Source: Pseudomonadota bacterium (GTDB lineage Bacteria; Pseudomonadota; Gammaproteobacteria; Burkholderiales; Burkholderiaceae_C). From it: a stretch of 64,000 bases of DNA. The stretch lies in the NCBI GenBank assembly GCA_020161775.1, contig JAIUOW010000011.1, positions 62,001 through 126,000 of the forward strand, read 5' to 3'. Below are positions 34,007-43,205 of the stretch, piece after piece. A program made the translations under genes and the position numbers. How positions within the stretch are numbered: the stretch's first letter is position 1; each line of letters opens with the position of its first letter. The notes below the pieces were generated by a model. The model searched no databases and was not told where the DNA came from. It saw only the letters and a program-made list of their open reading frames with translations.

Positions 34007-35428
34007 GTGACCCGACGCAAAGTCATCCCCATCCAGCCCGTGCCCGGCGAGCCGCAGGAGGTCTCGCTGTACGCCGCGCAGGAAAAAATCTATCCGCGCT
34101 CGGTCAGCGGCTTTTTCTCGCGCTGGCGCTGGGCCATGGTGGTGCTGACGCAGCTGGTGTTCTATGGTTTGCCGTGGCTCGAATGGGGCCAGCGCCAGGC
34201 GGTGCTGTTTGACCTGGCGTCGCGGCGCTTCTACATCTTTGGCCTGGTCCTGTACCCGCAGGACTTCATTTACCTCACCGGCCTGCTGGTGATCTCGGCG
34301 CTGTCGCTGTTCCTGTTCACGGCGGTGGCGGGGCGGCTGTGGTGCGGCTATGCCTGCCCGCAGACGGTGTACACCGAAATCTTCCTCTGGATAGAGCGCC
34401 ACGTGGAAGGCGACCGCTCGGCCCGCATGCGGCTGGACGGCGCGCCGTTCTCGCTGGAAAAGCTGGTCAAGAAATGGACCAAGCATTTCCTGTGGATCAG
34501 CGTGGCGCTGTGGACGGGCTTTACCTTCGTGGGCTACTTCACGCCCATCAAGGAGCTGGGCATGGAGTTCCTGCAGACGCGCATGAGCTCCTGGGAAGTG
34601 TTCTGGGTGTTTTTCTACGGCTTTGCCACCTATGGCAACGCCGGCTTCATGCGCGAGCAGGTGTGCAAGTACATGTGCCCGTATGCGCGGTTCCAGAGCG
34701 CGATGTTCGACAAGGACACGCTGATCGTCAGCTATGACGAAGGCCGGGGCGAACCGCGCGGGCCGCGTTCGCGCAGCGCCGACTACGTGGCCAAGGGCCT
34801 GGGCACCTGTGTGGATTGCACGCTGTGCGTGCAGGTGTGCCCCACGGGCATCGACATCCGCGACGGCCTGCAGTACGAATGCATAGGCTGCGGCGCCTGC
34901 GCCGACGTGTGCGACACCGTGATGGACAAGATGGGCTACCCGCGCGGGCTGGTGCGCTACACCACGCAGAACGCCGTGGCCAGGGGCTGGACGCGGCCGC
35001 AGATCCTGCGCCACGTGCTGCGACCGCGCGTGCTGCTGTATTCCGCGATCCTGGGCGCCGTCTGCCTGGCCATGCTGGCCAGCCTGATCCTGCGCACGCC
35101 GCTCAAGGTGGATGTGGTGCGCGACCGCGCGGCGCTGTCACGCATCGTGGACGGCGGCCGGCTTGAAAACGTTTACCGCCTGCAGGTCATGAACGCCACC
35201 GAGGAGCCGCAGCATTACCGCATCACGGCCACTGGCCTGGACGGCCTGACCGTGGCCAGCGAGGCCGAGTTCACGGTTGGCCCCGCGCAATCGCGCTGGG
35301 TGCCGGTGCGCCTGCAGATCGCCTATGGCGCCGCGGCGCCGGGTTCACACCCGATCCGCTTTAACATCGACGACACCGACGGCAACGCGCATGTGAGCGA
35401 AAAGTCCGTCTTCCTGGTTCCGCGCTAA
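34007..35428 (+). CDS. ccoG: cbb3 oxidase accessory protein CcoG (FixG/RdxA)
   Basis: A 473-residue membrane ferredoxin-like protein, a cupric reductase in cbb3 biogenesis. There are about five TM segments with the CGYACPQTVYTE motif, then two [4Fe-4S] clusters (CVDCTLCVQVCP and CIGCGACADVC, ~residues 268-305) and a C-terminal Ig-like domain. GTG 34007 lies 24 bp after ccoP, so it is in the same operon. Confidence 0.95.
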   Translation: MTRRKVIPIQPVPGEPQEVSLYAAQEKIYPRSVSGFFSRWRWAMVVLTQLVFYGLPWLEWGQRQAVLFDLASRRFYIFGLVLYPQDFIYLTGLLVISALSLFLFTAVAGRLWCGYACPQTVYTEIFLWIERHVEGDRSARMRLDGAPFSLEKLVKKWTKHFLWISVALWTGFTFVGYFTPIKELGMEFLQTRMSSWEVFWVFFYGFATYGNAGFMREQVCKYMCPYARFQSAMFDKDTLIVSYDEGRGEPRGPRSRSADYVAKGLGTCVDCTLCVQVCPTGIDIRDGLQYECIGCGACADVCDTVMDKMGYPRGLVRYTTQNAVARGWTRPQILRHVLRPRVLLYSAILGAVCLAMLASLILRTPLKVDVVRDRAALSRIVDGGRLENVYRLQVMNATEEPQHYRITATGLDGLTVASEAEFTVGPAQSRWVPVRLQIAYGAAAPGSHPIRFNIDDTDGNAHVSEKSVFLVPR

Positions 35429-35438
35429 GGAGGTTTCC

Positions 35439-35741
35439 ATGAGCCATGCCGCACAGCAACCCGTATCCGTACCCGCCCCGCAGCCCTGGTGGCGCTTTGG
35501 CATGGTCTGGCTGGTGCTTGCGGGCCCGGCCGTGGTGGTGGTGGCTGGTGTGGTGACCGCCTGGATCGCCATGAACGGCGCCGATACCCTGGTGAGCACC
35601 GATTACTACCGGCGCGGCATCGAAATCAACAAGACCCTGCTGCCCGCGGTGCAGGGCCGCAACCACGCCGCCACGCCGGTGCCGGCCGGTGGCGCCGGGC
35701 TGCCCGCGGCACAACCCTCCAGCCAACCCGCCGCACAGTAA
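35439..35741 (+). CDS. ccoH: CcoH/FixH family protein
   Basis: 100 residues with one N-terminal TM segment (WWRFGMVWLVLAGPAVVVVAG) and the FixH feature ADTLVSTDYYRRGIEINK. It takes part in cbb3 assembly with CcoGIS. The C terminus is Ala/Pro-rich. A strong AAGGAGG lies before ATG 35439, 10 bp after ccoG. Confidence 0.88.
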   Translation: MSHAAQQPVSVPAPQPWWRFGMVWLVLAGPAVVVVAGVVTAWIAMNGADTLVSTDYYRRGIEINKTLLPAVQGRNHAATPVPAGGAGLPAAQPSSQPAAQ

Positions 35742-35745
35742 CGCC

Positions 35746-35994
35746 ATGCGTGGCCGCAAACTCATGTGGATCGTATGGCCGGCCTTCCTGGCGGCCTGCA
35801 TCCTGGAACTGTTCACCTTCGCGCTGCTGGACCCGCAGGACCTGCATTGGGCCGGTGCGCCGCTGGCACTGTCGCGCCAGGGTATCTACACCGCCGCGTT
35901 TTTTTCGTTCTGGGCCATCTGCATGGTGTCCAGCGCCCTCACGGCACTGCTGTGCATGCCGGCCCAGGACGTCAACGAAAGTGATTCCGCTTGA
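35746..35994 (+). CDS. Small two-helix membrane protein of the cco operon
   Basis: 82 residues with two TM segments (WIVWPAFLAACILELFTFAL and AAFFSFWAICMVSSALTALL) joined by a short loop. I recognise no named family. It starts 4 bp after ccoH and ends overlapping the next start, so it is co-transcribed with the oxidase genes and may serve their assembly; that is inference from position only. Confidence 0.7.
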   Translation: MRGRKLMWIVWPAFLAACILELFTFALLDPQDLHWAGAPLALSRQGIYTAAFFSFWAICMVSSALTALLCMPAQDVNESDSA

Positions 35995-36560
35995 TCCGCA
36001 TTCTTTGTGCCGCGCTGGCCACCATCGCGTTGGGCGCGTGCACGTCCTTGCTGCCGCACGGCAGCAGCGGGGTGCCGGGGCCGTTCGAATCCTATGCCCA
36101 GGCCGAAGCCGCTGCTGGCGCCATCACGGCCTTCAACACCCGCGTGGCGCAGCTGGGCGCCATGGGCTTTGACACCGAGGCCGGGCGCAACGTCACGCTC
36201 GTGCCCTACCCGGACATCATCGGCCGGCTGGTGCCGCACCCGGGTGTGCCCCTGCAGGACCTGGACCCTGGCATCCGCCAGTGCATCCAGGCGCAGCAGC
36301 GTTGCCAGGCCTGGCTGTTCCACTTCGAGCGGCAGGACCGCCGGCGCGAGGGCAGCTTCTGGCTGGACTTCTTCAACATCCGCCGCGTGACCAACATCAA
36401 GGGCTGGTGGATCGACGTGATGGTGGTGGCGGCCGACGGGGTGGTGGTGTTTCGCAACACGGCCGGCCAGCCGAACACCGACCGGATCGACCGCGACACC
36501 AACCCGCTGGGCCCGTTCCAGCCAGCGGGCGAGGGCGCCGGCGCGGTGCTGCTGCACTGA
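35991..36560 (+). CDS. Putative lipoprotein of unknown function
   Basis: 189 residues. The N terminus MIRILCAALATIALGACTSL is a lipoprotein signal with lipobox LGAC (Cys 17). The mature part contains FWLDFFNIRRVTNIKGWWIDVMV and no family I recognise. TTG 35991 overlaps the previous stop (TTGA), suggesting coupling to the cco operon. Likely anchored in the periplasm. Confidence 0.65.
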   Translation: MIRILCAALATIALGACTSLLPHGSSGVPGPFESYAQAEAAAGAITAFNTRVAQLGAMGFDTEAGRNVTLVPYPDIIGRLVPHPGVPLQDLDPGIRQCIQAQQRCQAWLFHFERQDRRREGSFWLDFFNIRRVTNIKGWWIDVMVVAADGVVVFRNTAGQPNTDRIDRDTNPLGPFQPAGEGAGAVLLH

Positions 36561-36597
36561 CCCCTGGCGCACGCGCTGGCGGCTTGGGGGTTATGCT

Positions 36598-37695
36598 GTG
36601 GCTTGCAGCAACCCCCCTGACCGACCCGACGTGCCCATTTCTTCCTCCGACCGGCCCGACAACGCCACCGCCCGCCTGGCGGGCCTGCTCGAATCGGCCA
36701 TGGACGCCATCATCACGGTGAACGCGGCCCAGAACATCCTCCTGTACAACCGCGCGGCGGAAACCATCTTCGGCTGGCCGGCGGCCGAGGTGCTGGGCCA
36801 GCCGCTGGTCAAGCTGATTCCGCAGCGCTTTCACGCCAGCCACGGCGGCCACATGAAACGCTTCGCCACGACCGGGGTTACCTCGCGCCGCATGGGCGGG
36901 TCCAACCTGGTGTACGGGCTGCGCCGCAGCGGCGAGGAGTTTCCCGTGGAGGCGTCCATCTCGCAGCTGGACACGCCCGACGGCCACCTGTTCACCGTGA
37001 TCCTGCGCGACGCCACCGAGCGCATCCGCGCGCAGGAAGAGCTGGCTGCCTATGCCGCGCAGGCCAGTGCCATCCGCGAGCAGGAAAAAACCCGCGTGGC
37101 GCGCGAGCTGCACGACGAGCTGGCCCAGTCGCTCACCGCGCTGAAGATGGACACCATCTGGCTGCGTGACCACGCCGGCACGGCCGGCGCGGACGTGCAG
37201 GCCAAGCTGGCCGGCATGCTGGCCATGCTGGACGCCAGCGTGGCGGCCACGCGCCGCATCGCCGCCGACCTGCGCCCGCTGGTGCTGGACGACCTGGGCC
37301 TGGTGGCCGCCATCGAATGGCTCACGCAGAACTTCACCCAGCGCCACGGCGTGCCCTGCGCGCTGGACATGGACGAAGACCTGGAGTTGCACGAACCCTA
37401 TGCCACGGCGGTGTTTCGCATCGTGCAGGAATCGCTGGTCAACGTGGCCAAGCATGCCGGTGCCAGCCAGGTGCAGGTGCAGGTGGTCCGCGCGGGCGGC
37501 GAAGTCACGCTGCGCGTGGCCGACGACGGCGCGGGCTTTGAGACGGTGACGCCCCGCAAGGCCGGCTCGCTGGGGCTGGCGGGCCTGCGCGAGCGGGCGC
37601 AGCTGCTCAAGGGCACGGTCAGCATCACCAGCGCGCCGGGGCAGGGCACGGTGGTGCAGGCGCACATTCCGGTGCAGGAGGGCCATGCCCCATGA
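36598..37695 (+). CDS. PAS-domain sensor histidine kinase, NarX/HisKA_3 type
   Basis: 365 residues with no membrane segment: a PAS domain (~residues 25-145; SAMDAIITVNAAQNILLYN and EEFPVEASISQLD), HisKA_3 dimerisation/phosphoacceptor (RELHDELAQSLTALKMD, ~165) and HATPase_c (NVAKHAGA, DDGAGF, GLAGLRERAQLL). A cytoplasmic PAS suggests a soluble signal or bound cofactor such as heme or FAD. GTG 36598 or GTG 36631 could be the start. It overlaps its response regulator by 4 bp. Confidence 0.85.
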   Translation: MACSNPPDRPDVPISSSDRPDNATARLAGLLESAMDAIITVNAAQNILLYNRAAETIFGWPAAEVLGQPLVKLIPQRFHASHGGHMKRFATTGVTSRRMGGSNLVYGLRRSGEEFPVEASISQLDTPDGHLFTVILRDATERIRAQEELAAYAAQASAIREQEKTRVARELHDELAQSLTALKMDTIWLRDHAGTAGADVQAKLAGMLAMLDASVAATRRIAADLRPLVLDDLGLVAAIEWLTQNFTQRHGVPCALDMDEDLELHEPYATAVFRIVQESLVNVAKHAGASQVQVQVVRAGGEVTLRVADDGAGFETVTPRKAGSLGLAGLRERAQLLKGTVSITSAPGQGTVVQAHIPVQEGHAP

Positions 37696-38324
37696 TCCGC
37701 ATCGTGATGGCCGACGACCACGCCATCGTGCGTGAGGGCCTCAGGCGCATCGTCGCCTCGGCCGAGGACTTTGAGGTAGTGGATGAGGCGGGCGACGGCA
37801 ACGAGGTCATGCGCATCGTGCGCGAGCGCGCGTTTGACGTGCTGGTGCTGGACCTGTCCATGCCCGGGCGCAGCGGCATGGAACTCATCAAGCTGGCCAA
37901 GGCCGAAAAACCCAAGCTGCGCATCCTGGTGCTGAGCATGCACCAGGAGCAGCAGTACGCGGTGCGGGCCATCAAGGCCGGCGCCAGCGGCTACCTGACC
38001 AAGGAAAGCGCCCCGGCCCAGCTGGTGCAGGCCATCCGCAAGATCGCCTCGGGCGGCGCCTACATCTCGGCCGAAGTGGCGGAGCAGCTGGCCCTGGGTG
38101 CCATGCCCGGCGCCAGCACCGCGCCGCATGAATCGCTGTCGGCGCGCGAATTCGAGGTCTTTCGCCTGCTGGTGGCGGGTGTGTCGGTGACGGACATCGC
38201 CAGCCAGCTCACGCTGTCGGTCAAGACCGTGAGCACCCACAAGGCCAACCTGATGCAGAAGATGGGGCTGGACAACCAGACCGACCTGATCCGCTACGCG
38301 CTGCGACATGGGCTGGCGGAGTAG
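37692..38324 (+). CDS. NarL/FixJ-family response regulator
   Basis: 210 residues: receiver domain with acidic pocket DDH and phosphoacceptor Asp in LVLDLSMPG (~residue 54), Lys in YLTKES, and a C-terminal LuxR-type HTH (LSAREFEVFRLLVAG, DIASQLTLSVKTVSTHKANLM). It overlaps the kinase gene by ATGA, forming a two-component pair next to the cbb3 genes. Target promoters are unknown. Confidence 0.9.
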   Translation: MIRIVMADDHAIVREGLRRIVASAEDFEVVDEAGDGNEVMRIVRERAFDVLVLDLSMPGRSGMELIKLAKAEKPKLRILVLSMHQEQQYAVRAIKAGASGYLTKESAPAQLVQAIRKIASGGAYISAEVAEQLALGAMPGASTAPHESLSAREFEVFRLLVAGVSVTDIASQLTLSVKTVSTHKANLMQKMGLDNQTDLIRYALRHGLAE

Positions 38325-38364
38325 TTCATTTGCGCGCTTGCTTCGAGGCAGGCGGTGCCCGGCG

Positions 38365-38429
38365 GGGGCTCACACTGCGGTGGCTTTCGCTTCGCGAAAA
38401 CTCCGCTGTGATTCTCGGGGGTCGGTCGC
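38365..38429 (+). repeat. 65-bp dispersed repeat, copy A
   Basis: Matches the copy at 63629-63693 (opposite orientation) at 61 of 65 positions by my alignment. It contains the palindrome TTTCGC-TTC-GCGAAA. Intergenic, between two response-regulator genes. Confidence 0.75.
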
Positions 38430-38439
38430 ACCAACCGAA

Positions 38440-38459
38440 GCCTAGGACAATTCCTAGGC
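38440..38459. promoter_or_regulatory. Inverted repeat, possible regulator site
   Basis: Perfect 7-bp arms GCCTAGG and CCTAGGC with a 6-bp AT-rich spacer (ACAATT), in the gap between the NarL-type regulator and the single-domain response regulator. It could be the binding site of the adjacent response regulator. Confidence 0.35.
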
Positions 38460-38557
38460 ACCCCGCCCACTGTCCGAGCCGCTTTTAGGACTTCCCCGAG
38501 CCTGTATTTCAGCCGCCGCCGATGGCGGCCAAAGCCGCTGGCGGCGACAGTACAGGC

Positions 38558-38965
38558 ATGCCATCCAGCAACGCATCCACCGCATCGACCAAGGTCTTCC
38601 TGGCTGACGATTCCGCCGCGATCCGCGACCGGGTGGCTGCCATGCTGTGCGCCCGGGGCATGACGATTGCCGGCGAAGGCGCCACGCCCGCCAGCTGCAT
38701 CCAGGCCATTCTGGCCACCCACCCCGATGTGGTGGTGCTGGACGTGCAGCTGGAAGGCGGCACCGGTCTGCAGGTGCTGCAGGCCGTGCGCGCCGCCACG
38801 CCGGACATCGCGTTCGTCGTGTTCAGCAACACGGCCGGCCCGGCCTACCGCAAGCGCTACCTGGGCGCCGGCGCCACGACCTTTCTGGACAAGAACGCCG
38901 AATTCGACCAGCTGGCGCAGGCCGTGACCCGCGCCACGCTGCACGCCCCGTCCCTGAGCCATTGA
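38558..38965 (+). CDS. Single-domain response regulator (CheY-like)
   Basis: About 135 residues from ATG 38558, all of it a receiver domain: TKVFLADDSAAIRDRV, phosphoacceptor in VVLDVQLEGG, the Ser/Thr switch in VVFSNTAG and Lys in FLDKNAEF. No output domain. It may be phosphorylated by the kinase at 36598 or relay to another protein. It precedes an fnr gene by 32 bp. The frame is open from 38522. Confidence 0.82.
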   Translation: MPSSNASTASTKVFLADDSAAIRDRVAAMLCARGMTIAGEGATPASCIQAILATHPDVVVLDVQLEGGTGLQVLQAVRAATPDIAFVVFSNTAGPAYRKRYLGAGATTFLDKNAEFDQLAQAVTRATLHAPSLSH

Positions 38966-38997
38966 GCCGCCCACAAAGCCAACCCGGAGGAAACCCC

Positions 38998-39786
38998 ATG
39001 AACACCGCAACGCTTGAAGCCCCCGTGCGCCCCGTGCAGTTCACGCCCACGCCCAGGGCTCGTACCAGCACCGCCGTGCCGCCGCTGAAGACGCAGTGCA
39101 CCAGCTGCCACCTGCGTGACCTGTGCCTGCCCTGCGGCATGACGGGCGACGAAATGGGCGACCTGGACAGCCTGAACTTCGGCCGCCGCAAGGTGGAAGC
39201 GGGGCAGAACCTGTACCTGGAGGGCGACGGCTTCTCCACCATCCACGCGGTGCGCAGCGGCACCTTCAAGACCAGCCTGATGCTGGCCGACGGGCGCGAG
39301 CAGGTGGCCGGCTTCTACATGGCTGGCGAGCTGATGGGCCTGGACGGCATTGCCAGCGGCCGCCATGCGTCCAGCGCCATCGCGCTGGAAGACGCCGAAG
39401 TCTGTGCCATCCCTTACGCCCACCTGACCCAGGTGGCCATCCGCAGCGCCGGGCTGCAGCAGGCCGTGACGCGCCTGATGAGCCGCGAGATCGTGCGCGA
39501 GCACAGCCTCATGATGCTGCTGGGCAGCATGAATGCCGAGGAGCGCCTGGCGGCCTTCCTGCTGAACCTGTCGCAGCGCCTGAAGGCCCGTGGCTATTCA
39601 GCCAGCGAATTCCACCTGCGCATGTCGCGTGCCGAGATCGGCAGCTACCTGGGCCTGAAGCTGGAGACGGTGAGCCGCACGTTCTCGGCCTTCCAGCAGC
39701 AGCGCCTGCTGGAAGTGGACAAGAAGCACGTGCGCATCACCGACCTGGACGGCCTGACCCGCGCGTTCGAGATGCGGGTTCACTGA
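38998..39786 (+). CDS. fnr: FNR-type oxygen-sensing regulator, paralogue 1
   Basis: 262 residues of the Crp/Fnr superfamily with [4Fe-4S] ligands C34, C37, C43 and C136 (CTSCHLRDLC and EDAEVC). A cAMP-type beta-roll is followed by a C-terminal HTH (SRAEIGSYLGLKLETVSRTF) with the E--SR DNA-reading residues of FNR. It should bind TTGAT-N4-ATCAA under low oxygen. CGGAGG lies before ATG 38998. The last bases overlap the convergent PRPP-synthetase-like gene by 7 bp. Confidence 0.9.
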   Translation: MNTATLEAPVRPVQFTPTPRARTSTAVPPLKTQCTSCHLRDLCLPCGMTGDEMGDLDSLNFGRRKVEAGQNLYLEGDGFSTIHAVRSGTFKTSLMLADGREQVAGFYMAGELMGLDGIASGRHASSAIALEDAEVCAIPYAHLTQVAIRSAGLQQAVTRLMSREIVREHSLMMLLGSMNAEERLAAFLLNLSQRLKARGYSASEFHLRMSRAEIGSYLGLKLETVSRTFSAFQQQRLLEVDKKHVRITDLDGLTRAFEMRVH

Positions 39787-40694
39787 GCCCTCACGGCCAT
39801 CATTCCCCGCGCGGCCCGCGCCAGCGCCGGCGCCATCCGGATCGCGTTGGTGGGGTGGGCGATGGTGTCGCAGCTCACCACGCGGGCCACGCCCGCATCC
39901 CGCAGGCGCTGCTGCGCCTGCGCATCAAACAGCGCATGAACCACCACGCACACCGGCGCGGCCAGGCCGGCGCGCGCCAGTGCGGCTGCGGCGGCCACCA
40001 TGGTGTGGCCGGTGGAGACGATGTCATCCAGCAGCACCGGCGTGTGGCCGGGCCATGGCCCGCGCGCGGCCAGCTTCACGCGCACGTCGCGGTCCCCGCG
40101 GCGGGTCTTGGCCATCACGGTCCAGGGCGCGCCGGCCAGCCGGGCCACCTCCTGCACCCACTGCGCGCTCTCGCTGTCGGGCCCCACCAGCAGCGGGCGC
40201 GCAATGTGCCGCGCCAGCCAGCGGGCGATTTGCGGCGCGGCGGCCACCACCTGGGCCGGCACGGTGTAGATCTGGTCCAGGCTGTGCCAGCGGTGCAGGT
40301 GCGGGTCCACCGTTACCAGCCAGTCGAAGTGGCCTGACAGCAGCCGCGCATAGCTGCGCGAGGTGACGGCCTCGCCGGGCCGAAAGCGCTTGTCCTGGCG
40401 CATGTAGGCCAGGTAGGGCGCCACCAGCCCCACCTGGCGCGCGCCCAGCTCGCGCGCGGCGTCGGCGGCAAACAGCAGCGGCAGGGTCACCGCGTCGGGC
40501 TGGCGCAGGCTGGCGGCCAGCACCACGCGGCGGTCCTTGAGCGGTGCATCCAGGCGCACCAGTGCCTCGCCATCCGGGAAGCGGTGCAGCGCCAGCACGG
40601 TGCTGTCGCAGCGCAGGCTGCGCGCCAGCGCCGCGCCCAGGGCGGCGTCATCGGGCAGGGCGGCGACCAGGGTGGGTGGCCGGGCGGCGCTCAC
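39780..40694 (-). CDS. Ribose-phosphate pyrophosphokinase family protein
   Basis: 304 residues similar to Prs: FPDGEALVRL near the N terminus, YLAYMRQDKRFRPGE (ATP/flexible loop), VTVDPHLHR, and the PRPP-binding loop VLLDDIVSTGHT. Prs makes PRPP from ribose 5-phosphate and ATP. It is divergent in sequence from housekeeping Prs, so this is likely a paralogue. GTG 40694 overlaps the stop of the phosphorylase gene; last gene of a six-gene operon. Confidence 0.8.
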   Translation of the reverse strand: MSAARPPTLVAALPDDAALGAALARSLRCDSTVLALHRFPDGEALVRLDAPLKDRRVVLAASLRQPDAVTLPLLFAADAARELGARQVGLVAPYLAYMRQDKRFRPGEAVTSRSYARLLSGHFDWLVTVDPHLHRWHSLDQIYTVPAQVVAAAPQIARWLARHIARPLLVGPDSESAQWVQEVARLAGAPWTVMAKTRRGDRDVRVKLAARGPWPGHTPVLLDDIVSTGHTMVAAAAALARAGLAAPVCVVVHALFDAQAQQRLRDAGVARVVSCDTIAHPTNAIRMAPALARAARGMMAVRAQ

Positions 40695-42253
40695 AACGCT
40701 TCCTCCATCACATGCACGGCCTCGGCCTGGGTGGTGGCGTATTCCAGCGCGTAGGCCAGTTCGCCGGGCGTGGCCGCGTGCAGGGTGAACAGCGGCTGGC
40801 CCCGCGTCACCACGGCGCCTGGCTGTACGTGCATGTCGATGCCCGCACAGGCGGCCGACGGTGCGCCGGCCAGTTTGGCAATGCGTGCCAGCCGGCGGTT
40901 GTCGATGGCGATCACGGTGCCACTGTGGCGCGACAGCACCGGCTGGCGGTGGGCGGCCACGGGCGGCGTGCGCAGGCCGCCCTGGGCTTCGCAGATGGCC
41001 TGGAATTTCTGCCAGGCGCGGCCGTCGTCCAGCACCGCACGGGCCTGGGCCAGGCCCTGGCCGGGCGCCGCCGCGCCGCCAAACTCCAGCAGCTGGCCCG
41101 CCAGCTGCACCGCGCGCAGCGCCAGATCGGCCGGGGCACCGGGCTCGCGCCGCAGCACGGCCAGCACGTCGCGCGCTTCCAGCGCCGGGCCAATGCCGCG
41201 GCCCACCGGCGCCACGCCGTCGGTCTGCAGCACGCGCACCTGCAGGCCCAGCGCCTGGCCCACCTGCTCCAGCTGGTGGCCCAGCTGGGCCGCGGCCTGT
41301 GCGCTGCGCACCTTGGCCGTCAGGCCCACGGGCATGTCGATCAGCACATGGGTGGCGCCCGCGGCCGCTTTCTTGGACAGCACCGACGCCACCAGCTGGC
41401 CCTGGCTGTCCAGGTCCAGCGGGCGTTCCACCCGGATCAGGATGTCATCGGCCGGGCTCAGGCGCACCGCGCCGCCCCAGACGATGCAGCCGCCCGTGCT
41501 GTCCACCACGCGGCGGATCTGCGCCACATCCAGCGTCACCGGCGCCAGCGTTTCCATGGCGTCGGCCGTGCCCGCGGGTGAGGTGATGGCGCGCGACGAG
41601 GTCTTGGGCATGCGCAGGCCGCAGGCCGCGATGATGGGCACGATGATCATCGTGGTGCGGTTGCCCGGCAGCCCGCCCACGCAATGTTTGTCCATTACCG
41701 GGCCGCCGTCCCAGGCCATGCGTTCACCCACATTGACCATGGCACGCGTGAGCGCGATGGTTTCGGCCAGGTCCAGGTGATCACCCGCGCAGGCGGTGAC
41801 GAACGTCGCCAGATGCAGGTCGGAATAGCGGCCCGCGGCGACGTCGGTGATGACCGCGTCGATCGCGTCCTGGTCCAGGCGGCGGCCATACACCTTGGCG
41901 CGCACGTGGCTCAGAGATTCGAGCGGCACCGGATGGTGCAGCGACACCGGCGCGCCCGGCTGCGCCTTGAGCAGCCGCCATGCGGCCTCGGACAGGCCAG
42001 CCTCGTCGGGCGCCAGGATGTCCGTGGTCACCACGTTCAGCGTGGCCACCAGCGTGTTGCCGTTCAGGCGCAACTGCACGCGCGATTGCGCCTCGAAGCC
42101 CTCGGAGTGGCAGACGTGGCTGTCGCGGTGCAGGTACAGCACCGGCTCCTGGTAGGTGTCTATGCCCATGCGGCGCAGGCGCAGGGTGTTGGGGGCGGCG
42201 ACGGCGACAGGGGCGGGGGTGGTTGTGGTGGGCATGGGCTTCATTTTGATCAC
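40691..42253 (-). CDS. Thymidine/AMP phosphorylase family protein
   Basis: 520 residues: an N-terminal extension domain (~1-85) as in archaeal AMP phosphorylase, then the nucleoside-phosphorylase fold with MDKHCVGGLPGNRTT (phosphate loop), KTSSRAITSPAGTADAMET and GGCIVWGG, and a C-terminal PYNP-like domain. This long form is the 'putative thymidine phosphorylase' group related to AMP phosphorylase, so the substrate may be a nucleoside monophosphate, giving ribose 1,5-bisphosphate. GTG 42253 overlaps the kinase stop; translational coupling on both sides. Confidence 0.82.
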   Translation of the reverse strand: MIKMKPMPTTTTPAPVAVAAPNTLRLRRMGIDTYQEPVLYLHRDSHVCHSEGFEAQSRVQLRLNGNTLVATLNVVTTDILAPDEAGLSEAAWRLLKAQPGAPVSLHHPVPLESLSHVRAKVYGRRLDQDAIDAVITDVAAGRYSDLHLATFVTACAGDHLDLAETIALTRAMVNVGERMAWDGGPVMDKHCVGGLPGNRTTMIIVPIIAACGLRMPKTSSRAITSPAGTADAMETLAPVTLDVAQIRRVVDSTGGCIVWGGAVRLSPADDILIRVERPLDLDSQGQLVASVLSKKAAAGATHVLIDMPVGLTAKVRSAQAAAQLGHQLEQVGQALGLQVRVLQTDGVAPVGRGIGPALEARDVLAVLRREPGAPADLALRAVQLAGQLLEFGGAAAPGQGLAQARAVLDDGRAWQKFQAICEAQGGLRTPPVAAHRQPVLSRHSGTVIAIDNRRLARIAKLAGAPSAACAGIDMHVQPGAVVTRGQPLFTLHAATPGELAYALEYATTQAEAVHVMEEAL

Positions 42254-43191
42254 AGCGGATTGACGCTGGCTTGCGCGAACAGGCGTTGCACATCATGCGG
42301 CTGGCTGAGCGCCGTGCCTTCGCCCAGCAGCGCGGCCGCACCAGCGGCCATGCCCCAGCGCAGCGCCTGCGCCAGGTCACCATGGCGGTCCAGTGCCCAC
42401 ACCAGGCCGGCCAGAAAGCTGTCGCCCGCGCCGATCGTGCTGGCCACGGGCACGGCCAGCGCGGGGGCGCGCAGTGCCTCGGTGGCGCTGACCAAAAGCG
42501 CCCCCTGCTCGCCCAGCGACAGGGCCACCACCTTCGCCTGGCCCGCAGCGATCAGCCCGCGCGCCGCAGCCAGCCATTGCCGCTCGTCCGCCAGGGGTTG
42601 CCCCGTCAGCTCGCGCAGTTCGCGCAGGCTGGGCTTGACCAGGTACACGCCCTCTGCCAGGGCGGCCGCCAATGCCGGCCCCGAGCTGTCCAGCACCATG
42701 TGGGCGCCGCACGCGCGCGCCAGGCGCGCCAGGCGCGCGTAGAAGTCATCTGGCACACCAGGCGGCAAGCTGCCGCTGGCCACCAGCCAGCGCGGTGCCG
42801 CGCGTTGCGCTGCAACCCAGTCCAATGCGGCCTGCCATTCGGCGCTTGCCAACGGGGGCCCCGGCAGCACAAAGCGCCAGTCCTGGCCGGTGGATGTTTC
42901 GTGCACGGTGAAGCTCTCCCGTGTGGGCCCGGCCACCGCCAGCGCGTGGTGCGCCACCTGTTCTTGCGCCAGCATCGCGCACAGCGCCTGCCCGGTGACG
43001 CCCCCGGTGGCGCACAGCGCCAGCACGTCGGCGCCCAGGCGGTGCAGCACCCGGGCCACGTTGATGCCACCGCCGCCGGGGTGTGTTTGCGCCGGTGCGC
43101 AGCGCAGCTTGTGCGTGGGCCGGACTTGCGCTGTCGTGGTGAACACATCCACGGCGGGGTTCATGGTCACGGTCAGGATGTTGTGGGGCAT
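42250..43191 (-). CDS. PfkB-family sugar kinase (1-phosphofructokinase type)
   Basis: 313 residues: N-terminal TVTMNPAVDVFTT and GGGGINVARVLHRLGA, and C-terminal ATP/catalytic motif STIGAGDSFLAGLV with the base Asp. Resembles 1-phosphofructokinase / tagatose-6-phosphate kinase and PfkB (Pfk-2). Between an exporter and a phosphorylase, it may act on a pentose or hexose phosphate; exact substrate unknown. Confidence 0.85.
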   Translation of the reverse strand: MPHNILTVTMNPAVDVFTTTAQVRPTHKLRCAPAQTHPGGGGINVARVLHRLGADVLALCATGGVTGQALCAMLAQEQVAHHALAVAGPTRESFTVHETSTGQDWRFVLPGPPLASAEWQAALDWVAAQRAAPRWLVASGSLPPGVPDDFYARLARLARACGAHMVLDSSGPALAAALAEGVYLVKPSLRELRELTGQPLADERQWLAAARGLIAAGQAKVVALSLGEQGALLVSATEALRAPALAVPVASTIGAGDSFLAGLVWALDRHGDLAQALRWGMAAGAAALLGEGTALSQPHDVQRLFAQASVNPL

Positions 43192-43205
43192 GGCGGGGGC
43201 TGCTT